64,000 nucleotides of DNA from the NCBI RefSeq assembly GCF_040115645.1, contig NC_089542.1, positions 6,882,001 through 6,946,000 of the forward strand, written 5' to 3'. Positions 24,606 to 35,497 of the stretch are shown here, piece by piece (the stretch's first letter is position 1; every line of letters starts with the position of its first letter). The position numbers and the translations under genes were made by a program. The DNA is from Euwallacea fornicatus. Taxonomy: Eukaryota > Arthropoda > Insecta > Coleoptera > Curculionidae. A model generated the notes under the pieces. That model did no database searches, was not told the origin of the DNA, and saw only the letters and a program-made list of their open reading frames with translations.

Positions 24606-25235
24606 TACAGGGTGAGTCGGGAGGATCGTGCCAAACTTCAGGAGCGTGTTGTACATGAAAAATAAATGTAAAAAAACTCAAATGTTGTTATCCGATTTTC
24701 GTTTGTTTACAAGTTATAGCGTAAATCAAATTAAAACATAAAATTAAAAAATATATATATAAATTTCATAAGAAATTCCATAAATTAACGTTTAGATATC
24801 ATAGTGAATATTCAAAAATATTGTCATTAACTTCTAAACATTTTCGGCTTCGTCTATGAAGAGCATTCGTTGCGCTACTGATTTTTTCATGTCTTTCTTT
24901 AATAGCAGCTGCAGCATTTCTAATGCGTTGAATTAGTGCATATTGAGTGTCCACTTTTACTCTGTACACTTCAGTTTTAAACCAACCCCATAAACAATAG
25001 TCTAGTGGTGTGAGATCTGGAGACCTTGGAGGCCAACTAATAGGGCCATCACGACCAATCCAACGTCCGGGAAAGGTACGTTTATGGTAAATAGAATCCT
25101 AGTTAAAATTTTTTATTTACGCTATAACTTGTAAACAAACGAAAATCGGATAACAACATTTGAGTTTTTTTACAATTATTTTTCATGTACAACACGCTCC
25201 TGAAGTTTGGCACGATCTTCCCGACTCACCCTGTA
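24606..25235 (-). mobile_element. young deletion-derivative transposon with 121-bp ends
   Basis: The 630-bp element has inverted repeats at 24606-24726 and about 25115-25235 that differ at only two positions by eye. Both tips read TACAGGGTGAGTCGGGA, with outer TA dinucleotides. It keeps only the 3' end of a transposase on the minus strand. The near-identity of the arms suggests recent movement by a transposase encoded elsewhere. It sits in the TA-rich tail of the jockey-type fragment 25237-26491. Confidence 0.88.
24799..25096 (-). pseudogene. transposase C-terminal fragment, open frame
   Basis: The minus strand carries an undamaged frame reading RTFPGRWIGRDGPISWPPRS, PDLTPLDYCLWGWFKTEVYR, IRNAAAAIKERHEKI and CLEVNDNIFEYSL before a TGA at 24799-24801. 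It is the last ~95 residues of the dominant DDE transposase group and includes the third catalytic Asp. The N-terminus and the first two catalytic residues are deleted. The absence of stops agrees with the freshness of the terminal repeats. Confidence 0.85.
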
Positions 25236-25236
25236 T

Positions 25237-26491
25237 ATATAAACAATCTTTATTTCCTGAGAAATAGGCTATCGACCTGTTAGGTCTTTCTACCCGTGAT
25301 ACAATGGTAATCTTTTAGTGACTAAATACTATCACATTACATCTGGAAGTGCTCCCAAAGGGTGCTCGAAGGGAAAAGGAGGTGGGATTGTCTTGTCTGT
25401 CTCGTTAAGCAAAGTGGGCTCAGTATAGTTGAGTTGTTGGTGTTCTTTTTCCATCTGTTCTGTAATTGTCGTAGTTTTTCTGTTATTCTTATCATGTTTG
25501 TGCGTTCATACAGTAATTGGTTGGGTGGGGTGTGTAACGGGTTTTCGGGGTGTCTTAGTTTTGTGATTAGTCTTAGTGCAATCTGTTCTGTAGTCTGTAT
25601 GTGTTTGCTTGTTTTTTCTGTTGCATTTGCCCTCAGTACGTGCCCGTAGTCCAATAGTGGTCTGCATATGGTTTTGTATATTTTTATGGCAGTTTCCATA
25701 CTAATCCCTTTGTCTTTGTATGTCAGTGTTCGGAAGTGTTTTGCCCTTTTTATAATTTCTAGTTGAATATTTCGTACGTGTTTCGTAAATTTTAGTTTAT
25801 TGTCTATTGTTATTCCCAAATAGTTCACGTCGTTCCTTGGTTTAGTCATGTGTCCGCCTGTCATTATTGTTGGTGAGCTGCCTTTGATGTGGTGATTTGA
25901 AAGTAGAAGTTGATTTTTCGTGTCGTTTGGCGTTAGTCTCCATTCGTAAAACCATGTCATGGTTCTGTTTGTCAACGTCTGAAGCTTTTTCACGGCTTTC
26001 TTAGTAGTCTTGTCGTGTGCAATCAGCGCTGTGTCGTCCGCGTATTGCAAAATGTATGATGTTTTGTCTATGCATTCCTTGTCCTGTAGATCATAGTTGT
26101 ATATGTCGTGGCAGTATATATTGTAGAGCAGTGGTGAGAGCGGCGAACCCTGTGGTAGCCCCTGTTCCGGGGTGAAGGGGAAGGAGAGGGCAGTGTCAAT
26201 TCGTACCTGAAGTTGTCGGTTTTCTAGCAGATTTTTGATTAAGTAGATTAGGTATTTTGGTGTTTTCAGTTCGTGTGATTTGTATAGCAGACGCCCATGC
26301 CAGACACTATCAAAAGCCTTATTAATGTCCATTAGTAGGCTCGCCGTTTTGCCCCCCGCCAGTTGCGTAGTTTGTATGTTGTTCGTCAGGGCGAACAGCG
26401 GGTGTATGGTCAAATATTTTGGTTTGAAACCAAATTGATAGCTTGGTATGTGTTTTCCGATCAGTTGTTGCAGTCTGTTTTTTAGAATGTG
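25237..26491 (-). mobile_element. 5'-truncated jockey-type retrotransposon
   Basis: The insertion runs on the minus strand from 26491 to about 25237. It contains the C-terminal part of a reverse transcriptase and a short 3' UTR ending in AATAAAGATTGTTTATA. Endonuclease and gag-like parts are missing, which is the usual 5' truncation of a LINE. An 11-bp target duplication lies outside. The same 3' UTR text (GGTCGATAGCCTATTTC) ends another copy at 42420, showing a family. Confidence 0.88.
25337..26491 (-). CDS. jockey-type reverse transcriptase, C-terminal part
   Basis: About 384 residues are open without interruption, from the truncated 5' end to a stop at 25337. Reverse transcriptase blocks appear in order: FGFKPKYLTIHPLFAL; block A MDINKAFDSVWHGRLLYK; block B GLPQGSPLSPLLYNIY; block C ILQYADDTALIAHD with the catalytic YADD; then LGITIDNKLKFTKHV and the thumb-like IYKTICRPLLDYGH. 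The enzyme copies element RNA into the genome by target-primed reverse transcription. The upstream endonuclease domain and the first part of the polymerase are absent, and there is no natural start codon, so no functional product is expected. The intact frame indicates a recent insertion. Confidence 0.9.
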   Translation of the reverse strand, partial: HILKNRLQQLIGKHIPSYQFGFKPKYLTIHPLFALTNNIQTTQLAGGKTASLLMDINKAFDSVWHGRLLYKSHELKTPKYLIYLIKNLLENRQLQVRIDTALSFPFTPEQGLPQGSPLSPLLYNIYCHDIYNYDLQDKECIDKTSYILQYADDTALIAHDKTTKKAVKKLQTLTNRTMTWFYEWRLTPNDTKNQLLLSNHHIKGSSPTIMTGGHMTKPRNDVNYLGITIDNKLKFTKHVRNIQLEIIKRAKHFRTLTYKDKGISMETAIKIYKTICRPLLDYGHVLRANATEKTSKHIQTTEQIALRLITKLRHPENPLHTPPNQLLYERTNMIRITEKLRQLQNRWKKNTNNSTILSPLCLTRQTRQSHLLFPSSTLWEHFQM

Positions 26492-26502
26492 CAACTTTAC
26501 TA
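26492..26502 (+). repeat. 11-bp target-site duplication, right copy
   Basis: This is an exact partner of CAACTTTACTA at 24593-24603. It marks the truncated 5' end of the jockey-type insertion. Confidence 0.75.
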
Positions 26503-27079
26503 ATTAACATAAAAAAGCAAAAGGACGCAAGAAAATAAATTTTTATTTTGAATCTTAGATTAGAATTTCGAAAAATTTAACTCATATAACGCAAAAGTCA
26601 CAATCATTACAATTACTATACGAATATGTTTAAAAAACATATTGCTGTTATGAGCTCTACGTTATTAAAAAAAAAGTATTTCCGACTTTTTTACAAATAA
26701 AACTCCTAATATTTCTGTTAAAGGTAGTTGTAAAACCACCCTAATTTATAATCGATTTTAATGAAGGTTTAGATCGTTAAAGACTTTTATGGTATAATTA
26801 TTACCTACAATTTTCATTCCATTAACTAAATCAGGACAAGTGAGTTTAAAAAATATCTAAATGATAAGACTTCTTTACAGAGCCATGCGTCAGTAATGGT
26901 GTTCTGTAGAATCAATATTTAAGGGGCATTTTTTACTATTTTTGACTCTACTTTCACCTTTTCAAGTTTGCACCAACTGTTCCAAACACTGTACATCATT
27001 TATATTTAATAAATTTCATAATTAATTAAAAATAAATTACATATAATAATAAAACAAAAAATAATTTTTATTTAATTAC
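26503..27079. other. gene-free AT-rich stretch
   Basis: No coding content is recognised. This was probably joined to 24592 before the jockey-type insertion. It may contain the 3' flank of the transposon relic that follows. Confidence 0.4.
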
Positions 27080-28300
27080 ATGATTTACAATAAATGCTCA
27101 AAATGTTGTCCATCATTTTTCAAACACAAATTAACTCTATGTTTTACATCATTAAATACTTTAATGGGAGGAAAATATGTTCACATTCTTATCGAATTTT
27201 GTCCTTAAGGTCGTCAATTATGTGTATCGGAGTTTTAAAAACTGCATTTTCAACGTTCGGAACAAGAAATAGTTGAGTGCGGTTAAATGCGGAGATCTTG
27301 ATGGTTAGATGCAGTCCGTTTATGAGCTCATTACCCCATCGTCGTAATATTCCTTAAGATGAGTGAAAATTGTTCTAGCTGCATGAGCCGTTGCTCCATC
27401 CTGTTAAAAGTATCCGTACCGCAATTCGTCAAAGTAAAGTTGATTAATGACTTCACTATATTCCGATATCGATCAGTTGTGACGGTGTCATCGAAAAAAA
27501 TAGCTCCTGCTAAGTCTTCATGAAATAGCAACTCATATTCCAATTTTTGAGAATGTAAAGATGTTTCCGCAAACACATGTGGATTCTCTTCGATCCATAT
27601 TCACAAATTTTGCGAATTCACATAACCCGACAAATGAAACCGTACTTCTTCAGCAAAAAATGTCAAATCCAGACTGTCGTCGTGCATTGTTTGCTTAAAC
27701 AAATTGCAATATCTCAATCTCTTTTCATATTTCGAGAACTGCAGTTCTTGTTAAAGATGTGCTGGGATTGTCATCCACTACTCGGCTTATATTTTCAACA
27801 AGTTCTGGAGTTCGTTTAGTTGGTCAGCCATTTCCCGATTTTTTTTTGAATACTGTCAGCTTCACGAAACAATTTCACAACATAATTCAAAGCGTTGCGA
27901 AATTGCAATTCCAGCACCGTAATGTGGGGAAACTTTTCACGAAACTCTTAAAGACAGGGTTGAATTTTATAGGCCCATTGTCCGTTTATAAACTCGTCAT
28001 TTCGAAAATAAGACTCAACCATAAAGGCTTTTTGTTCGAGAATAAACACAATTTTTTGCACTCAAAAAACTTTAACTAATCAATACGCAAGTCTCTGCAA
28101 TCTTGGGAAAGATTATTTTTAATAAAATCCAACTAATAATGCAGGTAAACAAAATTTCATTTTTAACTGAGTGATTTTTAAATGTTCGAGATTACGCGGA
28201 ACATATCAAAGACACACGGGTTAGGGCTCAAATAATTTCACGGCCTATTACCGAGCAATTTTTAAGACATGCGGTATAAATGTTCGAACATTTTTTCATA
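27080..28300 (-). mobile_element. decayed DDE transposon, partner of 24001-24592
   Basis: On the minus strand a transposase relic runs from an N-terminal DUF4817-like segment (about 28060-27840) to the C-terminus near 27100. Middle pieces read GAIFFDDTVTTDRYRNIVKSL and FNRMEQRLMQLEQF. Late pieces read YFLFRTL, NAVFKTPIHIIDDLKDKIR and DNILSIY in changing frames. The 5' non-coding part (28100-28300) matches the reverse complement of 24001-24180. No clear terminal tips were found. It is an old, dead copy. Confidence 0.75.
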
Positions 28301-28594
28301 TTATTCGAGAAAACGAAATTGATTTGGCAATATCTTGATTAAGCTATAAAGCTAGTCTACGCAATCAACGATAAGGTTCACTTCAGCTGGAAAGCTGTAT
28401 TTCTAATATAGACGGTGTTTGGTAATACGACGCATTCCCTTAGGAGGGGGACAGGGCGTGAAGCAGTGAAAAAATTTTACCGTTACATACAGTTGTACAA
28501 TAAAGTATACGCACCCCCCTCGAAATATGGAATACTATGAAAAACTACGACTAGGTTTTGAAATTATCCTAAAAAGGCAATCAACGCAATTATA

Positions 28595-29998
28595 CACTGA
28601 CTTTCAAAAAAACCGCAACACCAAGAAGAACACATCGTACACGTTTGAAATTCTGGCATTACGTTGAGTCGGGTAATAGATAGAAACGATCAAAATATCA
28701 AAAGAAAATTATTGTGAATAAGTGAAAAAATTTAATAATAATTTAATAATGGGTGGTATCTCCTCTTAAATTAATACATTCCTGTAAGCGACGTGGCATG
28801 CTTAAAATTAAATTGTCAATATCTTCCTGTGGTATTGTATCCCAGGCAATCTGCACCTGCTCGCGGAGTTCATCTATGGTCTCTGGAAGGCGAGCTAAAC
28901 GTTGAAGTCTCCGACCCATTATATCCCATATATGCTCTATTGGGGACAAATCTGGAGATAGAGCTGGCCAAGGCAAAGTATCCAAATTTTCAGCTTCCAA
29001 ATACCTCAAAGTATCGTTGGCTACATGTGGTCGCGCATTATCCTGTTGAAATGTGCTTCCAGAATGGTCGTGCATGTATGGTACAAGAACCGATTCTAAG
29101 ATACTATTAATGTACCTCTGAGCATTTAATCTATCATAAATGAAAACAAGAGGAGACCGGCTACCATACTGGATGGTACCCCAAACCATGACACCTGGTG
29201 TTAAACCAGAATGACGCCTTTCCAAAAAGTTCAAATTTAATCGCTCTCCTCTGCGCCTTCTAACACGTTACCGTCCATCAGATCGCCATAATCAAAATCG
29301 GCTCTCATCATTGAACACGATTCTTCTCCACTCATTCACCCATTGCACTCTCTAGTTTCGTGATAATGGAAGCCGACGCATAGGACGATATGAATTTAGT
29401 CCAAAACTTCGAATTCTGCGATACATCGTACCAAGGGAGACCCTTCAATTTAGGGTGGCCACCCAGTTAGCACCAAGAGACGGAATTGTTTCAAACGGGG
29501 CGCCTGTCGCTGAACGACGAAGTCTCCGGTTTTCGGGTCGGTTCGTCATTCTTGGACGGCCACTACCACGATGAAGATTTACTGACCCTTCGTTAGACCA
29601 ATCTCTCCAAGCTCTTAGCACTGTTGATGCGTTTCGATCCAATCTACGTGCAATTTCGCGGAAAGGTAAACCTGCCTCGTGCATACCAACAATTCTTCCC
29701 CTTTCAGAGGGAGTTAACTGCCGATAAAGTGCATTTTAGCGTACACGAGGCATTTTACACTACCACACATTTAATATGGTACTAACAATAATACCTTTAT
29801 CGCTGTCTGCCTGTAAAAAAATTTGCAAAAAGAACGATCGTCACAGGTCAAAAAGTTAAGAAAAACTTTATATCGCATTAAAATACGAACTTGAAATTTT
29901 TATCATTTTTTTTCTCTTTACAAGTCTAAAATCATGCCAAAATTTCAAATACATACAATACGTTCTTATTGGTGTTGCGGTTTTTTTGAATGTCAGTG
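28595..29998 (-). mobile_element. Tc1-like element nested in another Tc1 element
   Basis: The element starts CACTGACTTTCAAAAAAACC and ends with the inverse of this, with one mismatch near the right tip. TA dinucleotides flank both sides (28593-28594, 29999-30000). The interrupted host sequence is exactly restored in the undamaged right arm of the outer element (AATTATATAACAA), so the insertion point and order of events are certain. It belongs to the same family as 44568-45990, in opposite orientation. Confidence 0.93.
28743..29753 (-). pseudogene. Tc1-like transposase with several stops
   Basis: Compared with the sister copy at 44805-45842, this minus-strand gene has three additional stop changes: an Arg codon to TGA in TLNRRVS, a Cys codon to TGA just after SHF or its equivalent, and a Leu codon to TAA in DGRLRV. 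The Ser before the first catalytic Asp is also changed to Asn. It shares with the sister a TAA at codon 6 (29736-29738). The C-terminal part with QQDNARPH, SPDLSPIEHIWD and SMPRRLQECINLRGDTTHY is intact. It is inactive. Confidence 0.92.
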
Positions 29999-30216
29999 TA
30001 TAACAACGTACTATATCAATCTATCGACCGTAATAGTCAAATCTCTGAAAAATATAACAAAACGTTCATTTTACGGACAAAAAAGTATACATACTATTTA
30101 CAAAACAAGATTCACCCTTTTTTGTTTTTAAATTCTGTTTCGATTATGTTATTAGTTTATGATCGATTGAGGTTTTGAAGAGCTTCACTTATTTAATTAA
30201 TAGTATATGTGTAAAA

Positions 30217-31250
30217 ATGGGCAATGAAACGAAAGAAATTCCATACGAAGTGCGTGAAATAATTGTCAAATTAAAACGAGAAGGAAAATCACATCAGAAA
30301 ATTAGCAATATCGTGTCAAAACCAAAATCTAGTGTGCAAACAGTGATAAGAAACTATCTTAAAAGTAATTCTTTGGAAAATAGACCTCGAAGTGGACGAC
30401 CTCCTAAATTAAGTGCTAGAACAAAGCGACAAATTGTTAAAATTGTCCGAGAAAAACCTACAACAACAGCAATTGACTTAGCCCAACAAGTTGAAAATAT
30501 TACAGGAATAAACTTGCATCCTGAAACAATCAGATTAGTTTTACGAAGTGCCGGGTATAACAGCAGAATTCCACGAAAGAAACCACTAATTAGTGATACT
30601 AACAAAAATAAAAGAGTTCAGTTTGCAAAAGAATATTTAAAGAAAGATGAAACGTTTTGGAACAGTGTAGTTTTCAGTGACGAGAGTAAGTTTAATTTAC
30701 CTGGATATGATGACAAACAAAAAGTCTGGCGAAAACAAAACTGCGAATTAAAACTGGAAAATATTATTCCAACAGTAAAGTACGGTGCCGGTTCTCTGAT
30801 GGTATGAGGTTGTATGTTCGGATCTGGGGTGGGGAATTTGGTCTTTATTTGAAAACATTTTGGACCGTTTTGGTTTTCTGAATATATATTGAAAAACAAT
30901 TTGATCCCTTCAGTTCGCAAAATGGATTTAAAAGACTAATGGATTTTCCAGCAAGATGGAGACCGGAAACGTACCAGTGGGATTGTTAGAGAATGGCTAC
31001 TGTATCATGTTTCTCATCAACTTAATTATCCACCTCAATCACCTGACACAAACCCTATAGAAAATGTATGGGATTATTTAGATCGCCGAGTCAGGAAACA
31101 CAAAATTTCAAATAGGAACGACCTGAAGAGAATTCTGCTGGAAGAGTGGAACAAAATACCAACAGAATATTTAAAAAAATTAGTAAGATCGATGCCCAAT
31201 AGACTAAAGGCCGTGTGGAAAGTAAAGGGGAACCAGCAAAATATTAGTTT
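30217..31250 (+). pseudogene. Tc1 transposase of the outer IR/DR element
   Basis: From the ATG at 30217 the frame reads MGNETKEIPYEVREIIVKLK with a paired helix-turn-helix (SHQKISNIVSKPKSSVQTVI; ATTAIDLAQQVENITGINLH is similar) and an RPRSGRPPKLS linker. It then has VVFSDESKFNLPG with the first catalytic Asp. A TGA at 30805-30807 ends the frame at YGAGSLMV. The rest survives in other frames: FQQDGDRKRTSGIVREWL, SPDTNPIENVWDYLDRRV and LVRSMPNRLKAVWKVKGN. The Asp of QQDG and the Glu of PIEN are the remaining catalytic residues. Full-length Tc1 proteins have about 340 residues. This copy is dead although its ends are well kept. Confidence 0.9.
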
Positions 31251-31489
31251 TTATTTATTGTTACTTTTTTCTAAAATTAAAGTTATCCGTATGTATACTT
31301 TTTTGTCCATAAAATGAACGTTTTGTTATATTTTTCAGAGATTTGACTATTACGGTTGATAGATTGATATAGTACATTGTTATATAATTGCGTTGATTGT
31401 CTTTTTAGGATTATTTCAAAATCTAGTCTTAGTTTTTCATAGTATTCCATATTTCGAGGGGGGTATGTATACTTTATTGTACAACTGTA

Positions 31490-32039
31490 CATGTTCCAAA
31501 ACTCAGTTGTTGTTGCGTTATTTTGATTTTAATTTTTTTTTATGACTGAATGACTTCGGAGTGATTTTTCAAAAAATCTTTTGATTTTTTTTACGCTCTC
31601 CACTCGATTCATTGCCCAACACTATAATCTTCCGTATGAAATGAAAAATGTCCGAAAATATTTGGATTATGTGAATATTTTAAGTAAATACTTTTATAAA
31701 ATAATTTTTGAAGATTAGTCACTCAATTACTTAGAAGTTTTTTCCCAAAAATGTTTAAGGTAACATGTGGGCAAATTACATTAAAAACTTCCTCATTTCA
31801 ATGGCTTTTCACTGAGGTATTACATGTTGAACAAATCAAAGCTAGTTTTTAAAAAAATTCACAAATCATCAAAGTGTCGCAAAAAAATAACGAAACATGT
31901 TACAAAAATAAGAGTAAAAATGATATTTATTTAGATTTGTTTTGCAAAACAAAGAAAAAATTATTTTTATTACCTAAGGCAATGCTTGAAATAATGGCCC
32001 GTTCTTCAAATACATGCACGTGCCGGTTTTCTGATTTTT
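31490..32039. other. gene-free AT-rich stretch
   Basis: No coding content is recognised. It lies between the IR/DR Tc1 element and an inverted transposon copy. A transposon-tip-like CACCCGTATA lies at about 32049. Confidence 0.4.
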
Positions 32040-33165
32040 GTTCGGGTCACCCGTATATTAAAGTAAGGATGTCCAGCAAATGCACGTCGAAATTTTATCA
32101 TAAGATTGTTTGAGTAAATATATTAAGATTTGGTTCAAAAATTATTTTTAAAAAGTATCTTCTTTAGATACTATTGACGGTCAAAGTTCTTGAAGAAAAA
32201 ACATATTTTCTGCTATATCTAAAAAATGCTTCGATGTATTTTAATGAAACCCATTGTGCATTTATTTATTAGTACTGGAATTATTTTCATGAACCGTTCA
32301 TGTGTGTTGAGAATATGTAAATGGTAAGTTCTTAACCATCTTCGTACAAAAATGACGAGAACTTTTCAATTGGTAGCTGTATCATGTTGATTTGTTTCTG
32401 ATGATGCATTAGTCCTTTCTCCAATATTTTTAACTCTTGGAAATTTCTTGTACAGTTAACATTTCATGCCGAAAAAAATTATTTTCTTTTCTTATACAGA
32501 ACACGAATTTGCCATCACTTCGATAATTATCGGTGCTTGTCGTTGTGAACTCTGATGTCACTTATGGAAAATATCATAAAATTTATCAAAATGTTTTGAA
32601 TATTTAATTTTTTTTTTTTAATCAATGATGACGTTCTTTAAAGGAGAAATAACTGATTTGGTTAAAATTAAGGGTTTTTGTAAAGATAATCGAAGAGTTG
32701 TTTGGTTTGAATTGAATGACCGACTAGATCTGCAGTGAAGACTGAATTAATTAAAACATAATAGTTGAATAATGAAAAACTATAAATATAAAAAAATTAA
32801 TAATTAAAACTTATCATATCAGGAATTCAAATTGACTTTCATTTTCTTGGATCCATAACTGAATTCTGCATTGGCAATTAAATTGAATTTTCCTTAATAA
32901 TTCTGGATTTTTCTTCAGAACATTCTTAAATAATACGATGCCGTAATTCTTTTTCAAAGTTTACGGGACTCGCATAAACTGCTACAAATTCAAAATATCT
33001 TAAAATTAATTCTTTCTAGTTACTTACTATACCTTATCTTGCCCACTAATGGATGCAATTAAAAAATTTTTGGAGTTCAAATCTGGACACCTGATCGGCC
33101 ATTCCCCTGGAACATTTTTACCTCGCCTTCCAATTCACCTTTGGGGAAATGCACGGTGCAGAAAT
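32040..33165 (-). mobile_element. decayed DDE transposon, inverted copy of 19320-20560
   Basis: From about 32040 to 32960 the sequence matches the reverse complement of 19600-20545 with gaps. At 33060-33165 the minus strand encodes GRRGKNVPGEWPIRCPDLNS, corresponding to RRGRNIPVIWCIRSPDLGPL in the other copy. Both are therefore C-terminal and 3' parts of the same transposon family, about 12.5 kb apart and in inverse orientation. The frame is destroyed. Confidence 0.65.
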
Positions 33166-33649
33166 TCGCTTACGTCCGAGTTGCGGTGCAGAGAAGCACC
33201 GTTGTATATAAGCGTTAGTTAAGTGTTAGTCCTCTGAAGAAAAAGCATATTTTCCATTAAACCTAGTAATATGTTCTGTGGAAAATCTAAGTCATTTTCT
33301 CCATTCAATCTGCGCTGTAAAATAAAGAAACTTAGAAGGAAATCGTCGATAATTCCAACCCAAAATATTAATACGAAATATATACACCTGTGTATATATA
33401 TATATATAAATAGTAATTTAAAAATGAAAATAAAAGAAAAAAATACGTTTGGAAATGTTCCAATAGAGTCGTTGAAAGAAAAGGAAACAGGATCGTTTAG
33501 TTCGTTTGGTGAGGTGGACTTAAGAATCGTTGAGAATTTGTTCAAGTCTTTCGGTAATTCTCATGATGTGTGTGAATTCATTTATTAATTAGTTAGGTGC
33601 CTTACTTTGTAGTCAGTTTTAATACAATTTCTTTAGTCGCCATTGTGTT
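33166..33649. other. gene-free AT-rich stretch
   Basis: Overlapping frames on both strands at 33219-33588 have a low-complexity TATATA core and no domain. They are mirror images of the same AT-rich sequence, not genes. It may include more of the neighbouring transposon relics. Confidence 0.4.
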
Positions 33650-34135
33650 TTTCTTCGTTTTTTACACTGCATTTGTCCTGAGTAAATACTTGCAATCCAA
33701 CAATAGTTTGCAGATGAACTCGCATATTTTTGTTTACCGTTTACGTGCTGATCTCGTTTTCCTTAAGCGTTATTGATAGAAAATGTTTTATTCGTTTAGT
33801 AATTTTTGTTCACATATTTTTATCATGTTTAGTGATTTTAAATTTTTTGTCGATTGTTATGCAAAACTATTTTACATTGTTTTTTGGTTTAGTTGTGTAA
33901 CCATCTACTATTAATGTCGCGGATTGTGCTTTAAGTGAATATTTAGAAGGTAGAAGTAAATTTTCGATGGCATTTGGTGTTGGTCGCCATTTAGAAAACC
34001 ATGTCATTGTGTTGTTTGTTAGTGTCTGCCGCCTTTCCAGCGCTTTCTCAGTCGTTTCGCTATGTAGAATAGGGACAGTTTCGTCAGAGTACTGCAATAT
34101 GTATGTTGTTCTGTCTGTCATACCTGGATAAGGTA
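33650..34135 (-). pseudogene. old jockey-type reverse transcriptase fragment
   Basis: The minus strand reads TTYILQYSDETVPILHSETT, ALERRQTLTNNTMTWFSKWR and DGYTTKPKNNVK, followed after a stop by ITIDKKFKITKH. It aligns residue by residue with ILQYADDTALIAHDKTT, LQTLTNRTMTWFYEWR and GGHMTKPRNDVN of the retroelement at 25337-26491. The catalytic YADD has become YSDE and stops interrupt the frame. It is an older copy of the same family. Neither end is preserved, and no 3' UTR was seen. Confidence 0.82.
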
Positions 34136-35497
34136 AAAAAAGTAAAAAGAACGGCATATCTATCATCATCATAACGAACTGCATCCACGGCGACATTGGA
34201 AGTACTGTATTTTAGTCCATAGATTTATAAAGGAACGGGAACACATATTTAAAAGTGAGGGTATAAACCAGAACAGAAAGGAAACAAGAAAAAACACTAA
34301 TGAACAATGTCAAGAGAAGTGGAACGAAATACCAGAGATTCAATAGACATGAAAGTTTATAACATGGCTCAATGGTTGGGTAAAGAGAAAATATAGAGAA
34401 ATCACTGATTATTTAATCAAATTAAGAGAAGGAAAAAACTATAGAGAAGGTTCATACAGGACAAAGAGTAGTCGACTGAAGAAGGATGAACATGAAATCC
34501 GAAGTGAGGGCGATATGGGAGGTTCACAAGATTCACTGGAAACCAGGAATCTTGCATTCGGGGGCCGATTAACATCGTCAAATCATTGGCGTCCGGAAGT
34601 ACATAACATTTACCACCAATCCGCTATGCATACATGTATGTACATACAGGGTCAACAAATCAAAATTTGACACTCCCTTAATTTTTAAAAATAAAGAGTT
34701 TTTGGATAGTGTATAAAATTTGCCAAAAGAGTTCTTGAGAAGAACAAATTTTACATAAAATTTAACCTCCAAACTACATTCTTTGCAAGCCACACCAAGC
34801 TTCTTAAAAATTTTAAATGGGCCGAGGAGCCATATGACACTTTAAATTTAAAATCTCACAAAACTACACTCAATGATGTAATTCGATTTAAAATCTATCG
34901 ATTCTTTTTTTCGCAAAATAGCTACAACTTTCGCAAAAATGTCACATAAACTTAGTTAAATCGTACGTAAACACTGAAAAAACTTATTTGTTCATAAAAA
35001 AAATTGTTTGTTTTAGATTTTGTGTTAAAAAACTGTCTGTATTTAAAAAAATAAAAAACAAAAGGATTAATTTTTTTGTAAACATAAAATTGAGAACAAA
35101 TCAATTTCCTATCAAAAAAACAAGTCTTTTTGTTAGACTCAAACCTCATTGTAATTTGCCCAGCCTATACCTATTTTAAAATTTGTGGATTACGGTAGTT
35201 TATTATTTAATAGGTAATCTAAAATTGAAAAAAAAAAACAAATTACATGTGGATAATCAGAACTGAAACTCTTTCGAATCAGGTTTCACATGATCTACAG
35301 TGTTATTTGGGATTCTGAAATTGAATGCAGTTTCGCGAAAAGGAGTTGTTTTAGTGAATGCGCATTTAACTTAAAAATGTCCCCTCCTTGAAAATCAAAT
35401 CGACATGTCACGGCAATTTCTAATATCTTCATCGTAGTTCGAAATAAGCGAGATGCAAAGTTTTCAATGGTTCACTCTGCACTCGTATATTGACATT
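34136..35497. other. gene-free AT-rich stretch
   Basis: No gene is recognised. A transposon-like tip TACAGGGTCAACAAATC stands at 34645, but I found no inverted partner. The 34900-35180 part is poly-A and poly-T rich, with overlapping frames on both strands that I regard as chance. Confidence 0.4.

Larger units (their letters stand above)
28488..31489 (+). mobile_element. Tc1-type element with ~205-bp IR/DR ends, split by a nested insertion
   Basis: The outer ends start TACAGTTGTACAATAAAGTA at 28488 and, inverted, end at 31489. The right arm (31285-31489) matches the left arm (28488-28594 continued at 30001-30095) at nearly every base over about 205 bp. Within each arm the block AAAGTATAC followed by RYAC occurs at the outer tip, and AAAAAGTATACATAC recurs at the inner edge. 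This is the IR/DR layout of two transposase-binding sites per arm. Removing the 1.4-kb nested element leaves about 1.6 kb, the normal Tc1 size. The transposase at 30217 is damaged. Confidence 0.9.

Noticed and set aside
33219..33588. Overlapping ~105-residue frames on both strands
   Set aside because: Both are driven by a TATATA core and AT-rich text, have no domain, and mirror each other.
34645..34700. TACAGGGTCAACAAATC as the tip of another transposon
   Set aside because: No inverted partner or transposase relic was found at a sensible distance.
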